Notes: generated by a model not told the origin, from the sequence alone. 64,000 bases of DNA from Neisseria yangbaofengii (GCF_014898075.1 NZ_CP062976.1:1488001-1552000); one strand, 5' to 3'. Shown: positions 8,179 through 17,170, numbered from the stretch's first letter. Program-made: numbers and translations.

Positions 8179-8692
8179 ACACCCCAAAGCAGATGTTCGG
8201 CTCAGAAAACGCTTTATCAGACTCAGACACCGTTTCCAACTGAAAGAACGTCCGATTGTTTGGTTGGACGAAAGCGGATTCAGAGCTTCCGTCCACCGTC
8301 CTTACGGTTATGCCCCAAAAGGCAGACGGTGTATTGATACCCATGACTGGCAGGGACGTAATCAGACTAATGCCATCGGTGCGCTGTATGATAATCAACT
8401 GTTTGCGGTCGGTTTGTTTGACTGTTCCATCAACAGCAGGATATTCGACACTTGGATCGAACAGTTACTGATCCCGCAACTGCCGCCCGAGAGTGTGGTG
8501 GTGATGGACAATGCGGCGTTTCATAAGGGTAAGGCAGAAGCCTTGCTGAAGGAAAAGGGGCATAGCGTCCTATGGATGCCGCCTTACAGCCCCGGCCTGA
8601 ATCCCATCGAAAAGAAATGGGCTTGGTTAAAGGCGAGACGGAGAAAACTTGGGGGGGTGTCTGTGGATGAGTTGTTTAGGAGTGTTATTTAA
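8168..8692 (+). pseudogene. IS630-family transposase, catalytic frame (OrfB)
   Basis: This frame opens at the A7 tract and runs 175 codons. It carries the DDE core: LDESGF, then VVMDNAAFHKGKAE, then PYSPGLNPIEKKWAWLK, whose glutamate is the third catalytic residue. It has no good start of its own; a TTG at 8264 is possible but would lose the first aspartate region. It needs a +1 (or -2) shift from OrfA, so this copy is probably inactive unless transcripts slip by the right number of bases. Confidence 0.7.
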
Positions 8693-8715
8693 ATTCATGA
8701 GATTGACTATAACAA

Positions 8716-8750
8716 AACAAAACCCGCTGATAAATCAGTGGGTTTTGTTT
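8716..8750. terminator. hairpin after IS630 copy 1
   Basis: A 15-bp imperfect stem (8717-8731 with 8734-8748) with flanking A and T runs, active in principle in both directions. It may have belonged to a gene lost when the IS inserted. Confidence 0.6.
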
Positions 8751-8969
8751 ATTCTTGGCAGAGTAAGAGCCGCCATTAATTAATCCAAACATCACTTAAT
8801 TGATGATAGAATAAATTAAATAATATCCAATATGATAATGAAGTATTAATTCAATCCTCTCTAAAACAAATCTTTCAATTCACGGCATACCAAATGGCAT
8901 ACCGATTAGGAAGTATACTATGGCAATCATCGCGGATTTATCAGTATTGCCGAAACAGATACCCTGACA

Positions 8970-9188
8970 GGATAGCCACGGCACACGGTTTTTATTCCGG
9001 CCTTCCGAGATTGGTGTAGTGAACACGGTTATGCACGAGATTTGGCTGAACGTGCTTTGGCTCATGCTGTTGCTAATCAAGTTGAAGCAGCCTACCATCG
9101 CACGGATTTGCCGGAACAACGCAAACCGATGATGCAAGCATGGGCTGATTTTGTTATGGGTGAAACACAGCAGCCTGAAACAACATAA
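8970..9188 (+). pseudogene. tyrosine recombinase (phage/island integrase) C-terminal remnant
   Basis: Translation shows a typical integrase C-terminus: TAHGF, then after a one-base insertion near 8999, AFRDWCSEHG followed by LAERALAHAV, then AYHRTDLPEQRKPMMQAWADF and a stop at 9186. The HxxR region reads HGFYS instead of HGFRS, so the catalytic arginine is lost, and the N-terminal domains are missing. The catalytic tyrosine in AYHRTD is kept. It marks a decayed genomic island next to the tps locus. Confidence 0.8.
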
Positions 9189-9194
9189 TGCATA

Positions 9195-9232
9195 AAACAA
9201 AAGCTACCGCATAAGGCCGGTAGCTTTTGTTT
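9195..9232. terminator. strong bidirectional hairpin
   Basis: A 15-bp perfect inverted repeat (9195-9209 with 9218-9232) flanked by A and T runs lies between the integrase remnant and the tpsB remnant. Confidence 0.75.
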
Positions 9233-9265
9233 ATCTGTGTTTACATATCATTTACTTCAATTTCA

Positions 9266-11082
9266 TCAAAGCGAATAACTTACCTGAATCCCCGTTGCCC
9301 ATTTCTTCGTTTGAAAATAGTCAGGTTTTTTCACCGCACGACTGGCGGATAAATCGTAAGACAACTGTCCGCCTGCTTTCACTTGTCTCCGTACACCAAG
9401 CGCAGCACCTGCCAAAGTTTGTCCCAATAAGTACTGGACAGAAGGGCCTGAAACGTGCCCGACATCGGCTCCGAGATACAGTTGTTGTCCTTGTCTGAAA
9501 TTCCAACTCAAATCGTTACGCCAATACCAGCCGCGTTCCGCCGACAGGCTCAGTTCCCCGTCAAAACCGCGTACGGTATAGCGCCCGCCGATGGCTAATT
9601 TGTCTTGGGAAGTTAAAGGCGTTTTGTTCCATTGTGTGTGGAGATTGGTATCGTAGGCAAAGTTTTGTCTGCCGATATGGAACGGTACGTTTAAATCGGC
9701 ACCGGCAGTCCAAATCTTCATGCGGGAAGTACCTTCGCCAAAGGCTTCTTCGGGCACCGGAAGTGAATCTCTCATACCGGTACCCCGTTTGTAGGCGATT
9801 TTAAAATTGGCGGTGCTGTTGCCAAGGTATTCTTTATGCGACAACTCGGCTGCCCAACCTGCATTCTTACGGTGTTGTACGGTGATTTCGGCATCATCGA
9901 TATAGCTTTGTGTTTCCCGTGTCCACAATTTGGCGCCGAAATAGGTTTTACGGTGGGCGTCACGATGCAGCAGACGGTTAAAACCAAAATCGGCGTTGCT
10001 GCTTTTACCGTTATAATCATAGGCTTCGCTTAACCCGGCCACTGCCTGATAGTAACGGTAGCCGCTGTGGTTGAATGCCCATGTCCATTTGCCGAAGGGA
10101 ACGGAATAGTGACGGCATAATTATAAGTCCCTCCCTTTTTCAGACGGCCTGTAGTGTCGGCTTTATCGGAAACATTGCCGATGGAACGGCCGTAGTTGGC
10201 ATAAAACAAATCGCTTAAGCCAAAGGGATTGTCTGCAGAAAAGGTTACATTGCCTTAATATTTGCCTGTCTCTTTGCTGCCTGAATTATCTATTCCGACA
10301 TTCAAACGATAAGGCAGCAGTTTTTGCCGCCATTTAACCGATACGGCGCTTTGATTCGGTACACCTGCAACAGGGACGATTTGAATATCGGCTTCGGCGG
10401 TGGGAATGCGTTTTAAATTCTCCAAACCCTGCTCTAAATCACGTAGGTTTAAAATACCGTCCGAACGCATGGGAAACTCGTTCTGAAATGCGGCAATCCG
10501 CTCTGCATGAGTATGCCCGCTGTCGGATAAATCGATTTCAATGTTTTTCAGGTAGCCGGGAAAAACAGTCAGTGTCAGCTTACCGCTGTTTAAATCTTGC
10601 GGTGCCGCCAAAATGCGGGTGGTAGTATAGCCCCGTCCAATCATCACATTTTGAGCAGCAGTCATGATTTGATTGATGTCTCCGGCATTTAAACACTTGC
10701 CCGCCTGAAAATGGGTTTGAGCCAGTGCCCGTTTTAAGGCAGATTGAAATAAACGGTGATGCTCGCCGGTTAAAACCACATCTTGAATGGTGAAACAGTT
10801 CAGGCTGCCGCCTGACGTATCGGCTGTACTGCTGGTGTTGATACCTTCCTGCAGCAAAGCGGATTCATCAGTACCCGAACCGTTATATAAGCGCACATCG
10901 CTTTTCGGTTGCAGTTGTTCCCGTTGCTGTTCTTGTCGTTGACGTTGCAGTATATCTTGCTGCCGATAAAAGCCCTCCTGGTCGGGGGTAGCAGACAATG
11001 TGGCAGGAGCAACCATCCCTGCCGATAACAGCAGCAAAGGCAAGCATCGGATTTTGGCGTTGTATGGCTGATGAGATTTCAT
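9266..11082 (-). pseudogene. tpsB: TpsB (ShlB/FhaC-type) outer-membrane transporter, disrupted
   Basis: A two-partner-secretion transporter broken by two lesions. The N-terminal part (11082-10258) has a signal peptide, a Gln/Arg-rich linker, and a POTRA domain with FTIQDVVLTGEH and GYTTTRILAAPQDL. A TAA at 10255-10257 interrupts it just after SGSKETGKY, probably CAA to TAA. A one-base loss near 10110 shifts frame. The rest of the beta barrel follows to 9266, including the VRGF/D region (GRYTVRGFDGELS) and a final aromatic-rich strand ending in QVSYSL. Without repair it cannot export TpsA. Confidence 0.85.
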
Positions 11083-11140
11083 GAATCGTCTCGGAAATAA
11101 ATAACATAATCAACGGGTTTTGAATATCGGTAAAACACTA

Positions 11141-11602
11141 TCAAGTTTTAAATGTCAAAATCCGCAATCCCTTATCCGCCCCTTTGTGATATAAGGAGCG
11201 TAATATCGTATCGGGAAATAACCGGCGTACGGCAGAACGCATTTGATGACTGTGCCCCAAAGGTGCGAACCATTGGATGATCCAAATATTATCTCCGCAG
11301 TTCCAATCACTGTTATCACGTAAATAACGGTCGGATTGTAAATAGTGCGCTTCCGCCACTTTATCCAAATATGCCCAAGAGATGTAGCCAATTGGCTGCG
11401 CACCCTTGCAAAACAAAGCAAATTGCCCATTTTTAAGCACTGGCAGCACATACGCCATCATCTCGGCAATATCGACCTGACGATGAACAGGTGATTGATA
11501 CCACAGCCATGTGATGGCTCCCAATACTTCACTTTCGTTCCATACTTTATCAGGGAAAAGTTTGGGGGAGATGATGTTTAAAGTGGGTGTTGGATTGGGC
11601 AT
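11141..11602 (-). CDS. tpsC: TpsC / HlyC-type toxin-activating lysine acyltransferase
   Basis: A 153-aa intact member of the RTX toxin-activating acyltransferase family (HlyC-like), which moves an acyl group from acyl-ACP to lysines of a toxin. The catalytic histidine is in LWYQSPVHR (about residue 40). The conserved aspartate is in DWNCGDNIWIIQWFAP (about residue 98). In Neisseria such genes sit beside tpsB/tpsA loci and are called tpsC. It ends 58 bases before tpsB on the same strand, so the two likely formed an operon. It remains intact while both neighbours are broken. Confidence 0.82.
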   Translation of the reverse strand: MPNPTPTLNIISPKLFPDKVWNESEVLGAITWLWYQSPVHRQVDIAEMMAYVLPVLKNGQFALFCKGAQPIGYISWAYLDKVAEAHYLQSDRYLRDNSDWNCGDNIWIIQWFAPLGHSHQMRSAVRRLFPDTILRSLYHKGADKGLRILTFKT

Positions 11603-11739
11603 TTTGGTTACAGTTAAAGGTGTAATGAGTCGGGCTTGTGTCTGTCTGATTACCGCCCCGATTAGGTGGACAATGAGTTGCCCACCCTACGCTTGCTGAT
11701 GGCACACACGCTACACCCTGAATAGAATATTGATACAGG
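11603..11739. repeat. intergenic region with imperfect hairpin
   Basis: It contains an imperfect inverted repeat, GGTGGACAATGAGTTGCCCACC reduced to its arms GGTGGACAA (from about 11665) and TTGCCCACC, which resembles repeats I recall near tps cassettes. No gene seen. Confidence 0.35.
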
Positions 11740-12192
11740 CTACGGCTTGCTGTTTTTTAATCGAACCCGCTCTTCCCATATTTCTTTGGGTACATGATAA
11801 ATATTCTCGGCTTCATCAGCAGTTAAGTCACTAATTCCTTTCATAAATAAATTTGGCCAACTATCACTTTCAGAAATATACGCAAATTTTATATTAAATT
11901 TTCCAGAATCTAGTAAAGATACATGACAATGTGTCCATTGCTCTTTTCCCTTAAATGGAGGGATGGCTCTAACAGCTTCCAACAAAGCCAATATATCGGC
12001 AGCCACCTCTGGAGTTTCTCCAAAGCCAAACCATTTAGTTTTGCCATCAATAATAAAATCAATTGTATATCCTGAGCTTTCATTAAATAATTGTGCATAA
12101 TAATTTATACAAGAAGCTTCTTTTGGAAAAAACTTCCATATTATCCTTGCAATTTTTGCATAAATTTCTTCAATATTTTTATCCATTTTCAT
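11740..12192 (-). CDS. YezG/DUF600-like immunity protein
   Basis: A 150-aa soluble acidic protein that begins DKNIEEIYAKIARIIWKFFP and has a CHVSLLDSGKFNIKFAY strand region, the layout of the YezG (DUF600) immunity family. Its ATG overlaps the stop of the upstream toxin end (ATGA), so the two are translationally coupled. The upstream gene encodes a DNA/RNA non-specific endonuclease toxin end, so this is most likely its cognate immunity protein. The GC content is much lower than in the core genes around it, indicating transfer. Function inferred from context and weak family resemblance. Confidence 0.72.
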   Translation of the reverse strand: MKMDKNIEEIYAKIARIIWKFFPKEASCINYYAQLFNESSGYTIDFIIDGKTKWFGFGETPEVAADILALLEAVRAIPPFKGKEQWTHCHVSLLDSGKFNIKFAYISESDSWPNLFMKGISDLTADEAENIYHVPKEIWEERVRLKNSKP

Positions 12193-14178
12193 TTTCCTGT
12201 TGGTGTATTTTTTAGAACCCTATTAATTTCTCTGCCACCATTTTCTGAAAAATTAATTACAAAACTATCGGGTCTCTTGCTATTACCTGAGTAAATAGGT
12301 TTAATATTGACCTGCACCCTTCCTCCAGCCTCCAACGTTTTCTTCCATTGTTGCTCCAGTTTATACCAATCACCACTAGCACCATTCAATTTCGCATCCA
12401 TCGGCACCAAATTGATGCCTTCGCCTGGGCCGCCGAACATCGACTATCAGATGGCCGCCGCAATCACTATCTTTACGGCATGAACCGCCCGAAGTGCGTC
12501 GCTGGTAGGTATTCCTGTCCCAAGGGTCTATTTTCAAATCGGCAGTTACTTCTTTTACCCGCTTCTGTGCATCAGTGGCATATTGGAAACCGTTATCAAA
12601 GCGGTAAACGCTATTTGCATTGAGCTTGTTGGCCAATTGGTTCCATTGTTTTATCCGGCCACGCTGAAGCTCTACAACTGCCTGTTCGGCTTTTTTACCT
12701 GCCAAAGTAAGTTTGTTCGACTTATATAAGCTTGCTGCTTCCTCAAACAGTCTTTTTGCCAGGCCATAACCTTTGGCTGTAGCCCGTTCGACAGGTATTA
12801 TAGATGCAATTGCTAAAGCTTTTCCGCTTAAATCGGTAGCTTCGTAGTAATCCGAACCGGCACCGTAAGGGGTAATTAAGAGCTTGGCGGCTTCGTTTAA
12901 AATAGCCAACTGTTGCCGTTCAGCTTCTCTTAAAGCTTTATCCCACTCGGGATCCCGATTGCGCAATTCGGCTTCCCTTATGGCTTCAATACGCAGCTCT
13001 TCAACCGTATTGTTTTCCACCGCCGTCTGCGCAGCCTGTCCGCCGGCTACCCAGTCCGATTCCGAACCGCCTGCAACCGCACCGACAGTCACTCCGCCCA
13101 GGCTCAGAATGCCCGACACGGTTTTTTTCTGCTCCGCCGTCAGTTTGCTGCCGTCTTTTTCTCCGTAGAGATAGTTGCCGATTAACGGTGCGGCCGCTTC
13201 GGCACTGCCGGCACTGATGGTTCCGGCCAGGGCGTTGTTGCCTCCCGCCGCAGCAGTCGCCGCGCCCAATACCGTATGGGCGAGGATGTGGGCGGTTTCC
13301 TGTTTAGCGGTAAGTTTGCCGTCTGAATTCTGTTTCGCCAGTTCTTTGAAGTGTTGTCCGATTTGATAGGATACGGCCGGGCTTGCCGCTGCGGCGGCAA
13401 TGCCTGCTGTGCTTTGGGTGGGCGCACTTAAGCCTGCGGCGATGCTGTTGAGCAGCACTTTGCCTTTCTGCCAGTTACCTGCTTTTTGCCGGTACTCGGT
13501 TTCGCTGATAAGGCCTTTTTCTTTCTGCTCTTTCAGCGTATCCAGTTTTTGGTTGATTTCGCCGGTGGCCGACTGCACATTTTTGCTGAATTCCTGACTG
13601 ACCTTCCGCTGCAAATCAATCTCGCTCTGCACTCGCTCTTTGTCAAACGCATTGTTCAGACGGCCTGAGTTTTGTTCGGCGGTTTCGGTGCGGGTGGCGG
13701 TGTAAACGGCTTCGGCCGCTTCGCCCGTCGGGTCGTTGCCGATGACGATGTTGCGGGTGCCGATGCCGCTGCGGGTTATGCTGCTTTGATGGTTGCTGTC
13801 GCTGCCGTAGCCTATTGACGAACCGGCTCCGTTTTTATCGGCTACGGTTGTTAAGCGGCTTTCTTGGGGATGGTTTTGTGCGCCTTGTCCTAATGTGTCT
13901 CCGCCTACGGTGACACTGGCGCCTATGCCGAAACTTCCGCCTTCGTAACGGCTGCGGTTTTCAATGTCGCCGTGGCTGATTGAGGCCGTCTGAAAGCGGT
14001 TTTTGCCTTCGCTTTCGGCTTTTTCGGTGGCGGTAATTAGGCCGCCTTTTAAGTCGGTATGGTTTTTGACGTTGACTTAGAAGCCGTCGTCACCGGCAAA
14101 GATGCCGCTTTGTTCGCTGATACTGCGGTGGTCGGCGTTGGTTTTGCTTCGGCTGTAGTCGCCACCAGTAGAAGTAGC
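12189..14178 (-). pseudogene. tpsA: TpsA/CdiA 3' remnant with VENN motif and DNA/RNA non-specific endonuclease toxin
   Basis: This is the C-terminal part of a haemagglutinin-repeat TpsA/CdiA protein. The first part has the repeat fragment RSISEQSGIFAGDDGF followed by TAA (14077-14079). A long open stretch then runs to a pretoxin region with AVENN (the VENN motif). The toxin end shows SDCGGHLI and, after a frameshift near 12440, FGGPGEGINLVPMDAKLNG, the signature of DNA/RNA non-specific nucleases. The frameshift (two bases short) separates the catalytic histidine segment from the rest, so the toxin is dead. The last ORF ends at 12189, overlapping the immunity gene. Confidence 0.82.
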
Positions 14179-14195
14179 TTAATAGTTTTATATAT

Positions 14196-14723
14196 TTAAT
14201 ACAAATATTTAAATTTTAAGTTTTCTGATACAATATAATCATGATCACCTTGATCTATATAACCAGTGACTTCTTTTATTTCTATAGTATCCACATTGCC
14301 GTGCATTACAGGCAAAGACCCATAGATAATAAATTTATTTTCCAATGTTTTTTTATGGATCAATATATCATCTTCCATAAGTAATTCGGCGTAATTTTTC
14401 ATTTCTGTTTGAAATCTAAATAATATTTTTCCTTCATAAATCTTGGCGTACATAGGGGCATTTATGCTCAAGCTTTTGTAAAAATAAACAATAGAAATAC
14501 ATTGTTCATTTATGCAATAATGGGCTATTTTTTGTTGGTCAATATATCGACAATATATGTAATACATACTGAAAAACATTAATATCAGTAACACAAAAAT
14601 CATTTTGAGAATATATGTTTTTTGATAATGTATAGCATGATATATACCGTATGTCACAAGAAATATAGGAAGAAGTGTCAGTAACAATAATGCAAAAATT
14701 GTCCAATTATCAACGAATACCAT
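14196..14723 (-). CDS. membrane protein, probable immunity partner of upstream toxin
   Basis: A 175-aa AT-rich gene with two N-terminal membrane segments (about residues 8-30 and 38-58) and a C-terminal domain predicted outside the membrane. I do not recognise a family. Its start overlaps the end of the toxin-like ORF at 14710-15294 by 14 bases, the arrangement typical of toxin-immunity pairs. It is therefore inferred to protect against that toxin. Confidence 0.55.
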   Translation of the reverse strand: MVFVDNWTIFALLLLTLLPIFLVTYGIYHAIHYQKTYILKMIFVLLILMFFSMYYIYCRYIDQQKIAHYCINEQCISIVYFYKSLSINAPMYAKIYEGKILFRFQTEMKNYAELLMEDDILIHKKTLENKFIIYGSLPVMHGNVDTIEIKEVTGYIDQGDHDYIVSENLKFKYLY

Positions 14724-15345
14724 TAAATATATCTCCGATACTTGGTATATTATTAGGAATGATATTGTTCATATTATTCTTTATCCACAGCCTGTGTAGT
14801 CCTAAATTGTAACCATATTTGCTTTTATGGTATTGATACGACAATTCACCATACATAGGCGGAGGCCCGTAAGTCTTACCAGTTACTCTATTATTTATTA
14901 CTGCGGATATTCCACCTTTCTGCAATGCTCCACTGGCTTTTTGAAAGTCATCAAAAGATTTTCCATTAACGGCAGCATTCATGCCTGCCAAGATATTACC
15001 AGCGTCTCTTAATGTAATGTATTTACCTTGAAATAAAAATCCATGGTATGAACCAGCACCAGGATAATTATTTTTTATATCGTATTCCCCACCTGAACGA
15101 CTTTTCCAACCAACAGTAATATCCGGTTGCCCCCATGCTTTATCATTAAGACGATAAATATATGGTTCTATATTTTCTCCCAAATGGATAATGCCGAAAG
15201 ATTTTCCCGATTCAGGACTGGTAAATGAATCCTGCCACATTATCTGACCAACAACGTTTTTAGGTGAATTAAGTAATTTATTAAAATCTGTCAAATTAGG
15301 ACAATTATCTCCTGCAATGGGAGAACAACCATAATTATATTGATA
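14710..15345 (-). pseudogene. polymorphic toxin C-terminal domain (type 44-like), 5' end cut by IS630
   Basis: The frame reads through to the IS630 end at 15346 without a stop, so the usable 194-aa ORF (TTG at 15294) is only the 3' end of a larger toxin gene. The domain includes ITVGWKSRSGGEYDIKNN, LRDAGNILAGMNAAVNG and a C-terminal tail. This resembles polymorphic toxin type 44 (a GGxxD-K motif and an AGN segment), but the assignment is tentative. The delivery portion lies missing beyond the IS. The 3' end overlaps a membrane-protein gene likely to be its immunity gene. Confidence 0.55.
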
Positions 15346-15350
15346 TATAG

Positions 15351-15893
15351 TTAATTAAAATAAAAACTACTCATTAATGCGGCCATAAAATTGCCTATTT
15401 CAGGCAGCACTTTTCGTAGATGCTTTTTAATGTTCGCCCATGCTTTTTCAATCGGATTAAGCTCTGGCGAATAAGGTGCAAGAGCTAAGATTTTATGCCC
15501 CTCTTTTTCTGAAATCTCTGCTAAAACAGACATCCGATGAAAGCGAGCATTATCCATCACAATAACAGATTGTTCAGTTAATTCAGGCAGCAATACGCCT
15601 TCAAACCATGCTTCAAATAAACGACTATCCATCGTGCCTGAATAAATCATGGGTGCAATTAGATTACTTTGGTCTTTGATTTGAGCTGCAACCAGTGATG
15701 TGCGCTGGTATCGTTTACCACTGATTTGCGCTTTAACTGGAAGCCCTTTTGGTGAATAGGCATAAGGACGGTAGTAAAAAGTATCAAATCCTGTTTCATC
15801 AAGGAAAACAAATTGATAATCAGCATATTGATTTAATGCTTGTTGATAAGTGGCTACCTGTTCTGGTTTTTGTTCTTTGTAGCTCGTGGTCTT
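15351..15893 (-). CDS. IS630-family transposase OrfB (DDE catalytic part), reached by -1 shift
   Basis: The frame entered by a -1 slip on A7 is open for 181 codons to TAA at 15351. It contains the DDE residues in FLDETGF, VIVMDNARFHRMS and PYSPELNPIEKAWANIK. No inactivating lesion was seen, so this copy could be functional through programmed -1 frameshifting or transcript slippage. The stop lies inside the terminal inverted repeat. Only the last 100 residues follow an ATG (15650). Confidence 0.78.
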   Translation of the reverse strand, partial: KTTSYKEQKPEQVATYQQALNQYADYQFVFLDETGFDTFYYRPYAYSPKGLPVKAQISGKRYQRTSLVAAQIKDQSNLIAPMIYSGTMDSRLFEAWFEGVLLPELTEQSVIVMDNARFHRMSVLAEISEKEGHKILALAPYSPELNPIEKAWANIKKHLRKVLPEIGNFMAALMSSFYFN

Positions 15894-16204
15894 TTTTTAC
15901 GCGTAATACCCAATACTTTGAACAAATAACAAATATTAGCCGGCGTACACCCAAAATGAGCTGCAATTTCATGCTGGTATGCATCAGGGTGTTCTTTAAC
16001 ATATTCTATGAGCAGTTTTTTATTGACTTTGGTTGCATTGCCACCTTTGACTTGATGTTCAAATGAACCAGTTTGCTCATAGCGTTTTCTCCAACTTCGA
16101 AATGTTTTTGGGTCAATTTGGTATGCTTTGCAAACTTCGCTGGCATTTTTGCATGCCTGATAGTATTGGTATGCTTTTTCTCGTAGTTCTATTGAGTATG
16201 ACAT
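15854..16204 (-). CDS. IS630-family transposase OrfA (HTH part)
   Basis: A 116-aa frame with a helix-turn-helix (YSIELREKAYQYYQACKNAS...KTFRSWRKRYE) and a second DNA-binding segment (HPDAYQHEIAAHFGCTPANI). It continues past the slippery A7 in its own frame and stops at TAG. The -1 frame joined there carries the catalytic domain, so OrfA alone may act as a regulator. Confidence 0.8.
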   Translation of the reverse strand: MSYSIELREKAYQYYQACKNASEVCKAYQIDPKTFRSWRKRYEQTGSFEHQVKGGNATKVNKKLLIEYVKEHPDAYQHEIAAHFGCTPANICYLFKVLGITRKKRPRATKNKNQNR

Positions 16205-16321
16205 TTTGGACTCTAAATATTCAGTGTTGATTTGGGAATTCTTATTTTAATATACTATAATCAACTGATATATTGTTTTTAATATATAGCAAATAAACCT
16301 ATTCTTCGATACAATTCCACC

Positions 16322-16672
16322 ATGGCCTATTCAGAAGACTTCAAACAACTCGTACTCAAAAAACTCCGTCAAGGATGGACGATTCGCAGAGCCGCAAAAG
16401 AATTCGGCATTGCCATCTCCACCATCACGCTTTGGAAACGCCCTCCGGCTCCTCAAACCCCTCCGAAGCAACGGAAAACCCGCAAAATCAGCGCCCAAGC
16501 ACTGCTCGAAGATGTTGAGCGTTATCCCGATGCCTATTGCTATGAAAGAGCGCAACGCTTTGGCTGTTCCCATACTGCCATACACAAAGCATTAAAGCGA
16601 TACAACATCAGCTACAAAAAAAGACCAACCGCCACCCGAAAGCCAACAGAGGGCTCAGAAAAAACTTCCTGA
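16322..16672 (+). CDS. IS630-family transposase OrfA, copy 2
   Basis: A 116-aa frame with the helix-turn-helix segment DFKQLVLKKLRQGWTIRRAAKEFGIAISTITLWKR and the linker YPDAYCYERAQRFGCSHTAIHKALKRY. It passes through A7 and stops at TGA (16670-16672). A -1 slip on A7 leads into the catalytic frame, the arrangement expected for programmed frameshifting. Confidence 0.82.
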   Translation: MAYSEDFKQLVLKKLRQGWTIRRAAKEFGIAISTITLWKRPPAPQTPPKQRKTRKISAQALLEDVERYPDAYCYERAQRFGCSHTAIHKALKRYNISYKKRPTATRKPTEGSEKTS

Positions 16673-17151
16673 AGTTACTGCACCGCTACATCCGCCGTAA
16701 CCGTCCGGTTGTTTATTTAGACGAGAGCGGATTCAGAACATCCTGTTACCGGCCTTACGCTTATGCGCCAAAAAGCCGGCGCTGTTATGCGCTCCATGAT
16801 TGGCAGGGACATCATCAGACCAATGCTATTGGGGCGTTATTTCACGGCAAACTGTTTGCCGTCGGGTTGTTTGATTGCAGTATTGACCGCCGAATATTTG
16901 ACGCTTGGGTGGAGCGGATTTTGATTCCGGAGCTACCGCAAAACAGTGTGGTGGTGATGGATAATGCGACGTTTCATAAGGGGAGTGCTTTAACACTTCT
17001 GAAGGAGAAAGGCCATACTGTGTTATGGCTTCCGCCCTATAGCCCTGATCTGAATCAGATAGAGAAAAAGTGGGCTTGGATTAGAGGTGTTAGGAATCGG
17101 CTGCGAATTACGGATGTGGATTGGCTGTTTCAGGTGTGCATCGGTAAATAA
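16621..17151 (+). CDS. IS630-family transposase OrfB, copy 2, reached by -1 shift
   Basis: A 177-codon open frame from the A7 junction to TAA at 17149. It contains YLDESGF, VVVMDNATFHKGS and PYSPDLNQIEKKWAWI, so all three DDE residues are present. No internal start is well placed; an ATT/TTG-rich stretch precedes the only ATG-like start at 16867 (inside the domain), so translation by frameshift is the best explanation. It seems intact. Confidence 0.78.
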   Translation, partial: KTNRHPKANRGLRKNFLKLLHRYIRRNRPVVYLDESGFRTSCYRPYAYAPKSRRCYALHDWQGHHQTNAIGALFHGKLFAVGLFDCSIDRRIFDAWVERILIPELPQNSVVVMDNATFHKGSALTLLKEKGHTVLWLPPYSPDLNQIEKKWAWIRGVRNRLRITDVDWLFQVCIGK

Positions 17152-17170
17152 GTTTATTTGCTATAGATTA

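Larger units (their letters stand above)
7832..8711 (+). mobile_element. IS630-family insertion sequence, copy 1
   Basis: An 880-bp element bounded by TATAGTCAATC and its inverse GATTGACTATA, with TA at both tips as expected for IS630-type TA target duplication. It carries two consecutive overlapping reading frames (7870-8178 and up to 8692). Its protein frames are clearly related to those of the element at 16285-17165. An A7 run marks the frame junction. Confidence 0.85.
15346..16259 (-). mobile_element. IS630-family insertion sequence, AT-rich type
   Basis: A 914-bp element with related ends: TATAGTTAATTAAAATAA at the left and the complement of TATAGTATATTAAAATAA at the right. It encodes an IS630-type transposase in two frames on the minus strand, joined at an A7 run (15892-15898). 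It is more AT-rich and diverged from the other two elements. It inserted into the toxin gene to its left and is only 25 bp from the next element. Confidence 0.85.
16285..17165 (+). mobile_element. IS630-family insertion sequence, copy 2
   Basis: An 881-bp element with 14-bp perfect terminal inverted repeats, TATAGCAAATAAAC. It is related to copy 1 at 7832-8711 in protein sequence and architecture but has different terminal repeats. It carries two frames with an A7 junction at 16616-16622. It ends five bases before the mpl terminator. Confidence 0.87.

Noticed and set aside
8880-9200. 106-aa minus-strand ORF opposite the integrase remnant
   Set aside because: The opposite strand reads as a clear integrase tail across a frameshift, so this ORF is a shadow.
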